Assembly (NCBI GenBank): GCA_910575755.1
Contig: CAJTFO010000005.1
Location: 1 to 64,000, forward strand
DNA: 64,000 bases
Direction: 5' to 3'
Source of the DNA: Desulfovibrionaceae bacterium
GTDB taxonomy: Bacteria > Desulfobacterota > Desulfovibrionia > Desulfovibrionales > Desulfovibrionaceae
Shown here: in pieces, positions 25,450 through 34,461 of the stretch
Layout of the letters: the number at the start of each line of letters is the position of its first letter
How positions within the stretch are numbered: position 1 is the stretch's first letter
Made by a program: the position numbers and the translations under genes
Notes under the pieces: generated by a model
What the model was told of the DNA's origin: nothing
The model's input: only the letters and a program-made list of their open reading frames with translations
Databases searched by the model: none

Positions 25450-28361
25450 GCGCCACGCCTTTTCTGATTTTTCCCTGGCAACGGGCTTTTCTGCCAGATC
25501 TTAAAGTAATGCTGGAAGAATACAGCAACGGACGGCCCGGCTCGGTTCTGTTGATCGTGCCGCACAACCGCCCCTGGCGCTACCTTCTCCAGCTTTATGC
25601 TCAGGAAGGCGGCCCGCGTCTGTTGCCCAAAGTCCTCACAGTGTCCGAGATGGTGACTGTCTGGCGCAGCGGCGGCAGCGACGGGCCGCTGTACACGGCC
25701 AATCTGTTGGACCGCGTGGCCCTGCTCCATGCCTGCGTACAGGCTCTGACCGAGGATGACGCGGCTCTTTCCGCGCGTTTCGCGCGTATGGACATGGCGC
25801 TCTTTTTGCCCTGGGGCCTGCGGCTGGCCGCGCTGCTGGAGGAAATGCTCGGGCAGGGGCTGGAACCTGCGGACCTGAGCTATGTGGAAAATGAAGTGGC
25901 CGCGCCCGCAGCGGCTCTGCTGGGCGCACTGGGACGCATAGGGCGATCCTATCTGAATGCTCTGAAAAAGCGCCAATGGACCACGCCGGGCCTGGATCAG
26001 CACATGGCCAGCCGCCAGGCCGCGCACATTCCGCCCCTGCTCCTCCCCGCAGCGGACAGACCTGTGGTGATAGCGGGTTTTTCAGTGCTGACCGGCGCCG
26101 AGGACAGGCTGTTGCGCGCGCTCTGGCAGGCGGGAGCGCATGTTTGTCTGCACAGCGACCCGGCCCTGGCTGCCAATGCTCCCACGCACTGGGCCTGTGC
26201 TGAACACGCGGCCTGGCTGCGTCGCTGGCAGGCCCAAGTGCGCCTGGCCGTGGCTCCCGATCCGCGGGAGGCCTCGCATAAGCCGCGTTTGTCCTTCTTT
26301 GCCGGATATGACTGTCATTCACAACTCCAGGCCCTGCGCGAGACTCTGGCTGACAGCCGGCATACCGCTATGCCCTCCACCGCGGTGGTACTGACGGACA
26401 GCGCCTTGCTCATGCCCGTGCTGCACCATCTGCCGGACAAAGACGTCAACGTGTCCATGGGCTATCCTCTGTCTCGCTCCCCCCTCAACCGTCTGCTGGA
26501 CGCCCTGTTGCGTCTGCAGGCCGGACGTTCCGATGACGGGCGCTATTACTGGCGCGATCTGTTGCGCTGTCTGCGGCATCCCTATCTGAAGATGCTCGCA
26601 GTGAATGATGCGGAAGGTCGCAGCCTGTCGTTACGCGACGCCCTGCGCCGCCTGGAAATTCTGATCCGCACGGGCAGCCGCTTTGTGGATCTGCCTGACC
26701 TGGCCGGAGAATGCCGCGCCACTTTGCCCGTTCCCCTGGCCGCGCTCTTTTCTCAATGCCTGTCAGTCATGGTGGACGCCGTGTCCGCCGCGCGGACCAC
26801 AGCGGACATGGCCCGCTGCCTGCGCGACATCTGCGACTTTCTGCTGAACTACGGCGGAGAGATGTGGCGTCATTTTCCTCTAGACGCGGAAGCCATGTAC
26901 CGTCTGATGCGGCACACTGAACCTGTTCTGCGCAAAACATGCCTGGCGCGGACGCCCTTTCCGCCGAGCGTGCTGCACGGCATCACCCGCCAGGTGCTGG
27001 AGCAGGAACGCGTGCCCTTTGAGGCTGAGCCGCTCACCGGTCTGCAAGTGCTCGGCATGCTGGAAACCCGCCTGCTGCACTTCCAACGCGTGCTGATCGT
27101 GGATGCCACGGACGACAAGCTGCCCGGCAATCCGGCTCAGGATCCGTTGCTGCCCGATTCCCTGCGTCAGGTTCTGGGCCTGCCTGACGCCCGCCGCCGT
27201 GAACGCGCGGCGGCGCATACGCTCTATCGCTTATGCGCCGGGGCCGATGAAGTGCACTTCTTCTGGCAGGAGGGCATCAGCCGTTCCGCGCTCTTTGACG
27301 GTAAAAAAAGCCGCAGCCGTTTTGTGGAGCAGTTGATCTGGGAGGAGGAACAGCGCCGCGGCGCATTGCTCGTCCCCGGTGAAGGTGCGCTGGCCGTGGC
27401 GCGCTGCGCCGTGCGCGCCGCTCAGACCCGGCCCAAAAGCCTGGAGCGAGGCGCTGGCCTGGACGCGGCTGTGCGGATGTTCCTGCGCGAACCGCTTTCC
27501 GCCACTCGGCTGGATGTCTATCTGCAATGTCCCTTGCGCTTTGCCTGGCAATATCTCTGCCGTCTTGCGCCTCAACGGGAAATCAACGAGGGCGACGATC
27601 CCTCTGCCGTGGGCATATGCATTCATAATACGTTGCGCGCGCTGTATGAACCCTACCTGCATAAGGAAGTGCGGCGGGGGGACATTTCCATGCAAACCGT
27701 CCAGGCCCGCTTTCAGGAAGCTCTGGAAGCGGCGGATCTGCGCCGCCTTCTCCCGGCGGACAGTTGCCTGATGCTGGAAACGGCCGCGCCGTTGCGCCTG
27801 GAGCGCTTTCTGGCGCGGCAACCCGAAAGCACGCTGATCCTGGCTCTGGAAAAAAAGCTGACTACGGATCTGACGCTTAGCGGGCGCGGGTATGCTTTTA
27901 CCGGCGCATTGGATCGCCTGGATCGGCGCGATGGGCTGTTGTATGTGCTGGACTACAAGACTGGCAACATCAAGCGGCACGATGAAGGTCTCTGGACCGA
28001 TGCCCCCTTCTTTCACAAGGTTGCCCTGGCCTGCGCCCCGGAGCAGGAGACTTTGCCGGAAGCTTTGTTCGAAGAATTGCGCGAGCGTCTGCCCAGCCTG
28101 CAATTGCCCTGTTATCTGTCCATGCTCAAGGTTGCAAAAATGGGAAATCCCGGTGATGCCGCCCTGGTGGAACTCAAGGACGAGGGGGCGGAAATTCCCC
28201 TTTTCGGAGGGCTGGCGGATGAAGATCTGACGGCGGCTCTTGAGTACTGCGACCTCAGCCTGGCGCTGGCGTTGCGCCATCTGGAAAGCGCTCCGCAGTT
28301 TACGGCCCGCCCCGACAGGCATTGCGCCTGGTGTCCGTATGCCGGATTGTGCGCAGCCTGA
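25446..28361 (+). CDS. addB: AddB-type nuclease subunit with Fe-S cysteines
   Basis: This encodes 971 residues. The start overlaps the addA stop (ATGA). The N-terminal half is an inactivated helicase fold: I see no Walker A motif where AddB of Bacillus has one. The C-terminal nuclease domain carries YLQCPLRFAWQYLC, the catalytic LYVLDYKTGN, and RHCAWCPYAGLC; the spaced Cys residues match the iron-sulfur staple of AddB nucleases. It degrades the strand opposite to AddA. The lack of Walker A matches the alphaproteobacterial type, as far as I recall the family. Confidence 0.85.
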   Translation: MSATPFLIFPWQRAFLPDLKVMLEEYSNGRPGSVLLIVPHNRPWRYLLQLYAQEGGPRLLPKVLTVSEMVTVWRSGGSDGPLYTANLLDRVALLHACVQALTEDDAALSARFARMDMALFLPWGLRLAALLEEMLGQGLEPADLSYVENEVAAPAAALLGALGRIGRSYLNALKKRQWTTPGLDQHMASRQAAHIPPLLLPAADRPVVIAGFSVLTGAEDRLLRALWQAGAHVCLHSDPALAANAPTHWACAEHAAWLRRWQAQVRLAVAPDPREASHKPRLSFFAGYDCHSQLQALRETLADSRHTAMPSTAVVLTDSALLMPVLHHLPDKDVNVSMGYPLSRSPLNRLLDALLRLQAGRSDDGRYYWRDLLRCLRHPYLKMLAVNDAEGRSLSLRDALRRLEILIRTGSRFVDLPDLAGECRATLPVPLAALFSQCLSVMVDAVSAARTTADMARCLRDICDFLLNYGGEMWRHFPLDAEAMYRLMRHTEPVLRKTCLARTPFPPSVLHGITRQVLEQERVPFEAEPLTGLQVLGMLETRLLHFQRVLIVDATDDKLPGNPAQDPLLPDSLRQVLGLPDARRRERAAAHTLYRLCAGADEVHFFWQEGISRSALFDGKKSRSRFVEQLIWEEEQRRGALLVPGEGALAVARCAVRAAQTRPKSLERGAGLDAAVRMFLREPLSATRLDVYLQCPLRFAWQYLCRLAPQREINEGDDPSAVGICIHNTLRALYEPYLHKEVRRGDISMQTVQARFQEALEAADLRRLLPADSCLMLETAAPLRLERFLARQPESTLILALEKKLTTDLTLSGRGYAFTGALDRLDRRDGLLYVLDYKTGNIKRHDEGLWTDAPFFHKVALACAPEQETLPEALFEELRERLPSLQLPCYLSMLKVAKMGNPGDAALVELKDEGAEIPLFGGLADEDLTAALEYCDLSLALALRHLESAPQFTARPDRHCAWCPYAGLCAA

Positions 28362-28529
28362 GCGCGGGCGCGGGCGATATCATGCTGACTCATACCCGCG
28401 TCATCTTATTGCGCCTTGTGATTTTTCGTTCTATGATAACTGCCAAATAATTGGGGACAATCGCCAAAATGTCGGCCGGGGGGGTCGACGGCGGACCCCG
28501 TACCGGTTCAAGACGGAGGTCTTGTTACA

Positions 28530-29693
28530 ATGCCCTTCCCTTCTTTGAAAATCGGCAATCTCACGGCCAAAGTGCCCGTCGTTCAGGGCGGCATGGGTGT
28601 GGGAATATCTCTGTCCGGCCTGGCGTCGGCTGTCGCCAACCAGGGCGGCATCGGCGTCATTGCCGGAGCCATGATCGGCATGAAAGAGCCGGACGTGGCC
28701 AAAAATCCTCTGGAAGCGAATCTGCGTGCCCTGCGCAACGAGATTATCAAGGCCCGCGAGCTCTCCACCGGCATCATCGGCGTCAACATCATGGTGGCTC
28801 TGACCACGTTTACGCAGATGGTGCGCGCCTCCATTGAACACAAGGTTGATATCATTTTTTCCGGCGCGGGACTGCCGCTGGACATGCCGCGCCATCTTTT
28901 GCAGCTCTGCGAGGAAAAGAAGGAAGAGTTCAAAACCAAACTCGTTCCCATTGTATCCTCCGGCAGAGCCGCCACGGTTATCGCCAAAAAATGGCTCTCC
29001 CGCTTCAACTACCTGCCGGACGCCTTTGTGGTGGAAGGCCCCAAAGCTGGCGGGCATCTGGGCTTCAAGCCGGAGGAAATTCAGGATCCCGCGCACGCGC
29101 TGGAAGTCTTGGTGCCCGAGGTAGTGGAAGCGGTCAAACCCTTTGAGGACAAGTTTGGTCGCCCTGTGCCGATTATCGCGGCCGGCGGCGTATATACCGG
29201 CGCAGACATAAAAAAATTCCTGGATCTGGGCGCTGCCGGCGTCCAGATGGGAACGCGATTTGTGGCCACCCATGAATGCGACGCGGACGAGCGCTTCAAG
29301 CAAAGCTATCTTGAGGCCAGACAGGAGGATGTGACCATCATCCGCAGCCCTGTGGGTATGCCGGGCCGCGCATTGACCAATGATTTCATTGATGCCGCGC
29401 GTGAGGGGCTGAAAAAACCCTTCAAGTGCATCTTCCACTGTGTCAGCACCTGCCAGCAGGAAAAGACCCCCTATTGCATCGCCCAGGCGCTGATCAGCGC
29501 CATGCGCGGCAATCTGGAACGCGGTTTCGCCTTCTGCGGAGCCAACGTCTTTCGGGTGAACAAGATCATTTCCGTGCATGAACTCATAGATTCCCTGCAA
29601 CGTGAATTCGACGAGGCCATGAACTCACTGAGCAAGGGCGTACAGAACATGCAATCCATGCTGGGATACGGCAGCAAGCCTGAACAAGCCTAG
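28530..29693 (+). CDS. Nitronate monooxygenase / enoyl-ACP reductase II-like flavoprotein
   Basis: This encodes 387 residues with a TIM-barrel FMN fold: VPVVQGGMGVGISLSGLASA near residue 20, VEGPKAGGHLGF with the active-site His, IAAGGVYTGADIKKFLDLGAAGVQMGTRF for phosphate and flavin binding. Members oxidise nitronates or reduce enoyl-ACP (FabK); sequence alone does not decide. The C-terminal extension has four Cys in HCVSTCQQEKTPYCIA and AFCGAN, more than usual. GGAGG lies ten bases before the ATG. It stands alone, with a strong terminator after it. Confidence 0.8.
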   Translation: MPFPSLKIGNLTAKVPVVQGGMGVGISLSGLASAVANQGGIGVIAGAMIGMKEPDVAKNPLEANLRALRNEIIKARELSTGIIGVNIMVALTTFTQMVRASIEHKVDIIFSGAGLPLDMPRHLLQLCEEKKEEFKTKLVPIVSSGRAATVIAKKWLSRFNYLPDAFVVEGPKAGGHLGFKPEEIQDPAHALEVLVPEVVEAVKPFEDKFGRPVPIIAAGGVYTGADIKKFLDLGAAGVQMGTRFVATHECDADERFKQSYLEARQEDVTIIRSPVGMPGRALTNDFIDAAREGLKKPFKCIFHCVSTCQQEKTPYCIAQALISAMRGNLERGFAFCGANVFRVNKIISVHELIDSLQREFDEAMNSLSKGVQNMQSMLGYGSKPEQA

Positions 29694-29722
29694 ATTCTAT
29701 ATTGAGAATTGGTCTGTTTCAG

Positions 29723-29756
29723 AGCGGCTTGCCGTTGCAAACGGCAGGCCGCTTTT
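29723..29756 (+). terminator. Terminator after the nitronate monooxygenase-like gene
   Basis: A 14-bp stem (AGCGGC then GCCGTT, closed by AACGGC and GCCGCT) is followed by TTTT, 30 bases after the stop codon. Confidence 0.85.
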
Positions 29757-29802
29757 CGTATAGCATTTCTCGTCTGTTCGCCGCCATAATTTCGCGGAAA
29801 AA

Positions 29803-29826
29803 GCGTGGTTTTTCCGCTCATTGGGC
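29803..29826 (+). repeat. Family B-like palindrome
   Basis: GCGGAAAAAGCG and the facing TTTTTCCGC form a hairpin between the convergent nitronate monooxygenase-like gene and lolA. It nearly equals the complement of 18246-18268. Confidence 0.5.
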
Positions 29827-29851
29827 GCAGTTGTCCCCTTGCACGGCCAAC

Positions 29852-29884
29852 AGAGCATTTACCTGATTTCATCAGATAAATGCT
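29852..29884 (+). repeat. Palindromic repeat, family A, copy 2
   Basis: AGAGCATTTACCTGAT is followed by ATCAGATAAATGCT. It is a close relative of 14341-14375 and lies 8 bases beyond the lolA stop codon, where it could act as its terminator. Confidence 0.6.
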
Positions 29885-29891
29885 TTAAGTC

Positions 29892-30569
29892 TTATTTGAA
29901 GAGTTCCCGCTCCGACATGTCACGGTCAATGCGATCTTCCACGTCAATGCCCTTGGGGGGCGTAAAGCTGAAATCAGAAGAGCTGAGACGCGCGTCGGGC
30001 TTGAAGGAGAGAAAACGAACGTCATTAGTATTGCCATAGAAATCCACAATACTGGCCCTGCGAATGTAGCCGCTGCCCGGCTCCACCCAGATCACGGCTT
30101 CCACCATTTGCGGCGCGGGTTCTTTGGGATACAGGCGCAATTTGGCCATCCCCTGATCCTCGCCTTCAGGCTTCACGTCAAAATCTTTGGTCAGCGCCGC
30201 CTGGCCGGTAATGACCTGAATAATGCTGCGTGAATCGCGCACAAGGCTTGGCGGATAGCGATAGGCCACTTCTTCATCAGGCAGATAGTCCCAGATTTCC
30301 CTGGCTGTGACCACCAGCGTTTCCTCATGCGGTTTGGCGGTCTGCCAACGTATCAGCAAGGGTTTCTGAAACAGCAGGCTGCCCTGCCGCCGCTCCACAG
30401 AACCGCTTTCCTTGTGGGTGAGCGTCTGTTCAAATTCCGCTGAAAAGGATTTCAGCGTTTCATAGCGTTGCTGAATAACGGAAGCCAAATCAGCCGCCAT
30501 GACGGGCGACAGACAGAACAGAGCGCAAAGCGTCATGCCCGTTACGGAGAAAATGCCGGATATACGCAT
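29892..30569 (-). CDS. lolA: Outer-membrane lipoprotein carrier LolA
   Basis: This encodes 225 residues from the ATG at 30569, which has GGAGG five bases upstream; longer in-frame starts give an implausible N-terminus. A signal peptide (about 1-25, hydrophobic, ending SPVMAADL) leads to a periplasmic LolA fold: LASVIQQRYETLKSFSAEFEQ, then FQKPLLIRWQTAKPHEETLV. It carries lipoproteins from the inner membrane LolCDE complex to the outer membrane. Clients in this window would include BamD and the Cache-like lipoprotein. It follows ftsK by 28 bases and is probably co-transcribed with it. Confidence 0.9.
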   Translation of the reverse strand: MRISGIFSVTGMTLCALFCLSPVMAADLASVIQQRYETLKSFSAEFEQTLTHKESGSVERRQGSLLFQKPLLIRWQTAKPHEETLVVTAREIWDYLPDEEVAYRYPPSLVRDSRSIIQVITGQAALTKDFDVKPEGEDQGMAKLRLYPKEPAPQMVEAVIWVEPGSGYIRRASIVDFYGNTNDVRFLSFKPDARLSSSDFSFTPPKGIDVEDRIDRDMSERELFK

Positions 30570-30597
30570 GGGGAACCTCCGCTGAATCATCAGCGTG

Positions 30598-33084
30598 TTA
30601 TCTGACCACAGGTCGGGGCTTGCTGCCGTCGGCCGGACCGATAATGCCATCCCTCTCCAGTTGTTCCACAAGACGGGCGGCACGGTTGAAGCCAATTTTG
30701 AAACGTCGCTGCACCAGAGAAATGGAGGCTCGCCCCTGCTCGCTGACAAAGGTCTGCACCTCGGCGTACAGGGGGTCCTGTGCCGCATCCCCGCCGCCTA
30801 CGCCCTGCCCGGAAGCGCTTTCCACGCCCCACTGGGCAAAATCCACCTGATAGGAAGGAGTCAGATGTCTCTTCCAGTGCGCTACAACAGACTGCACCTC
30901 TTCGTCACTCAGAAACGGCCCGTGCAGGCGCTGCAAACGGCCGCCGCTGGGTTTGAAAAGCATATCGCCCCGGCCCAGCAGATGTTCAGCGCCCACCTGA
31001 TCCAGAATGGTGCGCGAATCATGCTTGGAAGTGACCTGAAAAGAGATTCGGCAGGGAAAGTTGGCTTTGATCAGACCAGTGACCACGTCCACGCTGGGTC
31101 GCTGCGTGGCCAGAATCATGTGAATGCCGGCCGCTCTTGCCAACTGGGCCAGGCGCACGATACTGGTTTCAACCTCGCGGGCGGCGGTCAGCATCAGATC
31201 AGCCAGCTCGTCAATGACAATAACCAGATAGGGCAAAGGCTCAAGATCCGCGAAATCGGGCGGCAGTTCGTTCTTGAAGGCCGCCAGCTTCTGATTGTAG
31301 CCCGCCACATTGCGCACGCCCAGGCGGGCCATGGCCTCGTAGCGGCGATCCATTTCATGTACGGCCCACTCCAGGGCGTTTTTGGCCTCGGACATTTCCG
31401 TGACCACGGGATGAACCAGATGTGGCTCATCGGCGTAAACCGCCATTTCAATGCGTTTGGGATCCACCAGCAAAAGACGCATGTTCTGCGGCTGGGTGCG
31501 GTACAGCAAACTGATCAGAATGCCGTTGAGGCAGACGCTCTTGCCCGCGCCTGTAGCGCCGGCCACCAGCAGATGCGGCATGCGGGTCAGGTCAGCCATA
31601 AAAGGCTTGCCCGCAATGTCCTTGCCAAGAATCATGGTCAGCGGGCCACACCCCTTGCGGAAGACCTCGGAGGCGGCCAGTTCCCGAAAATTCACAGTTT
31701 CGCGGTTGTCATTGGGGATTTCAATGCCGACGGTGTCAGAACCCGGGATGGGCGCTTGAATGCGCACAGCCATGGCCTTGAGCGTCAGGGCCAGATCATC
31801 GCTGAGATTGGCGATACGGCTGACCCGAATGCCGGGGGCCGGGCGCACTTCATACATTGTCACCACCGGTCCGGGGGTGATGCGCACCAGCTCGCCCTGA
31901 ATGTCAAAATCCTTGAGGCAGGCCATCAGGGCCTTGCCTTTGCCCTCACGGTCCTCACGGCTGTTAGGCGCGGTCTTGACAGGCAATGTGAGCAGATCCA
32001 GTGCGGGCAGCGGCACGGGAGCCTTTTTGCCGAGCGCCGCGGCGACCAGATTGCCCAAAATATGCTTGCCGGCTCCCCCCTTTTCCACAAGCGGAGCGGC
32101 CACAGTTTCCGCACTGGGCGCCGAAGGCTCTTGCCCGCCTTCGGCACGGAGTTTTTCCGTCTGGGGGGCTTCCGTTTTCGGCATCACAACGGCAGCGGGA
32201 CAGCTCAGATCTTCCGTCACCGCAAAGGGATCGTCACTGTCCTCCTCCATGCCCGCATCCGCGGGGGACGGGACATGAGAAGCGGCGTTCACGGCAACAG
32301 ACGCGCTTTTGTCGTTCCCGGCTCCGGCAGGGCATTTTTCCTCGTAAACTTCAGGCAGGGAATCCGCGGTGGGATGGATATCGCCCAGCCTGTCCCTCCA
32401 CTGAGCGAGAAAAGTCCATTGCGGCAGCCGCAGCCGGGGCAGTTTGCGGATCCAGCGCACCGTCTCGGCATCCGGGCTTTGTCCGGCATCTTGGGATTGA
32501 GCGTTGAACCGCCCTTCAAGCTTGCCGCGCAGCCAATGGCCGAAGCGCGCCATCAGACTGAACCAGGAAATGTTACAGGCCAGTTGCAGGCCTACCAGAA
32601 GGACAAAAAGCCACAGCAACGCCGACCCGCCGGGGCTCAGATAGCGGCTGGCGTTGTTGTGCAGGGTGCTGCCCACCATGCCGCCGCCCCAGAGATCCCC
32701 CAACGAGAAATCCCAGGCCGCGCCCATGACCAGCAGACAGAGGGTCAGCAGGAAAAAGCCGCACCAACGCCACCAGTGCATGGCATAGACGGGGGAAACG
32801 TAGGCCGCCCCCAGCGCGCCGAACACCAGCGGCCAGAGCAGGGCGGCCACGCCAAAGACATCGTTGAGAAAGCCCGCCGTGTAGGCGCCGAACAATCCGG
32901 CTTTGTTCTGCACTTTCACGGCGCCGCTGACCACATGATTGAGACTGGGATCGTTGGAATCAAAGCTGACCAGACTGAGCAGGAGCAGCAAGGCCCAGAA
33001 GAGCAGAAAAAGGCCGAAGAGTTCGCGGCTGAATTTATGGGCGTCCGTAGAGCTACCCTCCCGGACAGAGCGCTGCTGAAATCA
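30598..33084 (-). CDS. ftsK: DNA translocase FtsK (5' end irregular)
   Basis: About 797 residues are secure (30598-32991). There are four or so N-terminal membrane segments, an acidic Ala/Glu/Pro linker (about 150-330), then the RecA-like motor with GATGAGKSVCLNG (Walker A), LVIVIDELADLM (Walker B) and ATQRPSVDVVTG, and a winged-helix gamma domain (ISLVQRRFKIGFNRAARLVEQ). It pumps DNA at the septum and activates XerD. The frame stays open upstream of the TTG at 32991 to the efp stop and encodes the first half of a membrane helix (ELFGLFLLFWALLLLLSLVS), yet contains no ATG, GTG or TTG. The natural ATG at 33085 is one base out of frame. Confidence 0.88.
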
Positions 33085-33639
33085 TTCCCGGCCCAGATAT
33101 TCCTTGGTGCGGGTATCCACCTTGATACGGTCGCCGGTATTCACAAAAATCGGCACCTGAACCGTGAGCCCGGTTTCCAGCCTGGCGGCCTTGGTGACAT
33201 TGCTCACCGTGTCGCCCTTGGCTCCGGGTTCGGTTTCCGTAACTTCCAGCACCAGACTCACCGGGATGTCGATATCCAGGGGGTTGCCGTTGTAGAGCAG
33301 CACGCGGCATTCCTGGCCGTCCTTGAGAAAGCCTTCCTTGCCGCCGGTGGCGGCCACAGCCATCTGCAATTGCTCATAGTTGGTCATATCCATGAAAATC
33401 AGCTCGTCGTCCTGGCGATAGAGGAACTGCATGTCACGGGTTTCCAGATCGGGCTTGCCGACTTTTTCACCGGAACGGAAGGTGATGTCCTGCATACGTC
33501 CGGTAAGGATGTTGCGCAGCTTGGTACGAACCATGGCTCCGCCCTTGCCGGGCTTGAAATGCTGAAAATCAACTATTTCGTAAGGAATGCCTTCCACTTC
33601 TATCTTAAGGCCCTTGCGAAAGTCGGTGGTTGAATACAT
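33082..33639 (-). CDS. efp: Translation elongation factor P
   Basis: This encodes 185 residues, the normal length, with three beta-barrel domains. The loop [12 protein letters not shown] carries the Lys that is modified in many bacteria to rescue ribosomes stalled at proline runs. C-terminal [20 protein letters not shown] and the end [12 protein letters not shown] are characteristic. The ATG at 33639 has AGGAGG seven bases upstream. No modifying enzyme gene (epmA/epmB or equivalent) is in the window. The stop codon overlaps an ATG that would be the expected ftsK start. Confidence 0.95.
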   Translation of the reverse strand: MYSTTDFRKGLKIEVEGIPYEIVDFQHFKPGKGGAMVRTKLRNILTGRMQDITFRSGEKVGKPDLETRDMQFLYRQDDELIFMDMTNYEQLQMAVAATGGKEGFLKDGQECRVLLYNGNPLDIDIPVSLVLEVTETEPGAKGDTVSNVTKAARLETGLTVQVPIFVNTGDRIKVDTRTKEYLGRE

Positions 33640-33829
33640 GCGTTCCTCCTGCCATGCGCAGCATGTTCTGTATGGACGAATAATGCCGGACTCAATTGCC
33701 AAGCGGCGCGAGAGCGGCTACCGTAGGGCGGACGTGGCGCCCACGACGCTCGTTGTTCCGAATTGAGTATACTTGTTGAAAACTGTCCGCTTGTCAAGAT
33801 CAAAAATTCAAGTTTTACATGAGGTTTGT

Positions 33830-34447
33830 ATGATTGCCAGTCTTGCCCTGGAAGCCACAGCTTACACCATGGATCAGCTTTTGGCTCTGCATGAGGCGCA
33901 GATTGCCCTGGCAGGCCGCTCCAATGTAGGCAAATCTTCCCTTATCAACGCCCTGGCCGGGCGTAAAAAACTGGCCAAGGTCAGCGCCACTCCGGGAAAA
34001 ACGCGCTCGGTCAATTTTTACAGGGTGGAGCCGCAGAATTTTTATCTGGTGGATCTGCCAGGCTATGGGTACGCCAAGGCCAGCCATGAGGAGCGTCGCA
34101 AGTGGGCAAAGCTGCTTGAGCGCTATCTCACGGATTGCAAAACGCTCAAGGCGCTGGCCTTGCTGCTGGATTGCCGCTTGCCTCCGCAGAAAATAGATCT
34201 GGAGCTGGCTTCCTTTGCGCGCGCCTGCCGCCTGCCCTTGCTGCCCGTACTGACAAAAGCCGATAAATGCAACCAGCGCGAGCGCGTCTCACGGCAAAGG
34301 GAATGGCAGAATCTGCTGGCTGTCAGGCCGCTGCTTACCTCCTCCAGCAGCCGGCTGGGCATGGAGGAACTCTGGCGCGCGCTGACTGCAATAGCCGTCC
34401 CTGCCGCTACGGCTGCTGGCCACAGCGCGCCGGCAACAGTGCTGTGA
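33830..34447 (+). CDS. engB: Ribosome-biogenesis GTPase EngB/YsxC
   Basis: This encodes 205 residues of a small GTPase: [14 protein letters not shown] (G1), [13 protein letters not shown] (G2), [11 protein letters not shown] (G3), LTKADK (G4) and a [12 protein letters not shown]5-like end. It takes part in assembly of the 50S subunit. The start at 33830 is chosen by GAGG seven bases upstream and because the protein then has the usual length. It is divergent from efp across about 190 bases and convergent with the CDF gene. Confidence 0.92.
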   Translation: MIASLALEATAYTMDQLLALHEAQIALAGRSNVGKSSLINALAGRKKLAKVSATPGKTRSVNFYRVEPQNFYLVDLPGYGYAKASHEERRKWAKLLERYLTDCKTLKALALLLDCRLPPQKIDLELASFARACRLPLLPVLTKADKCNQRERVSRQREWQNLLAVRPLLTSSSSRLGMEELWRALTAIAVPAATAAGHSAPATVL

Positions 34448-34461
34448 AGCGCCGCACGCGC

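Noticed and set aside
30595-33633. Very long open frame on the strand opposite ftsK and efp
   Set aside because: It mirrors two well-supported genes in a GC-rich genome where antisense frames often stay open. Its translation is rich in His, Gln, Gly and Arg, without domains.
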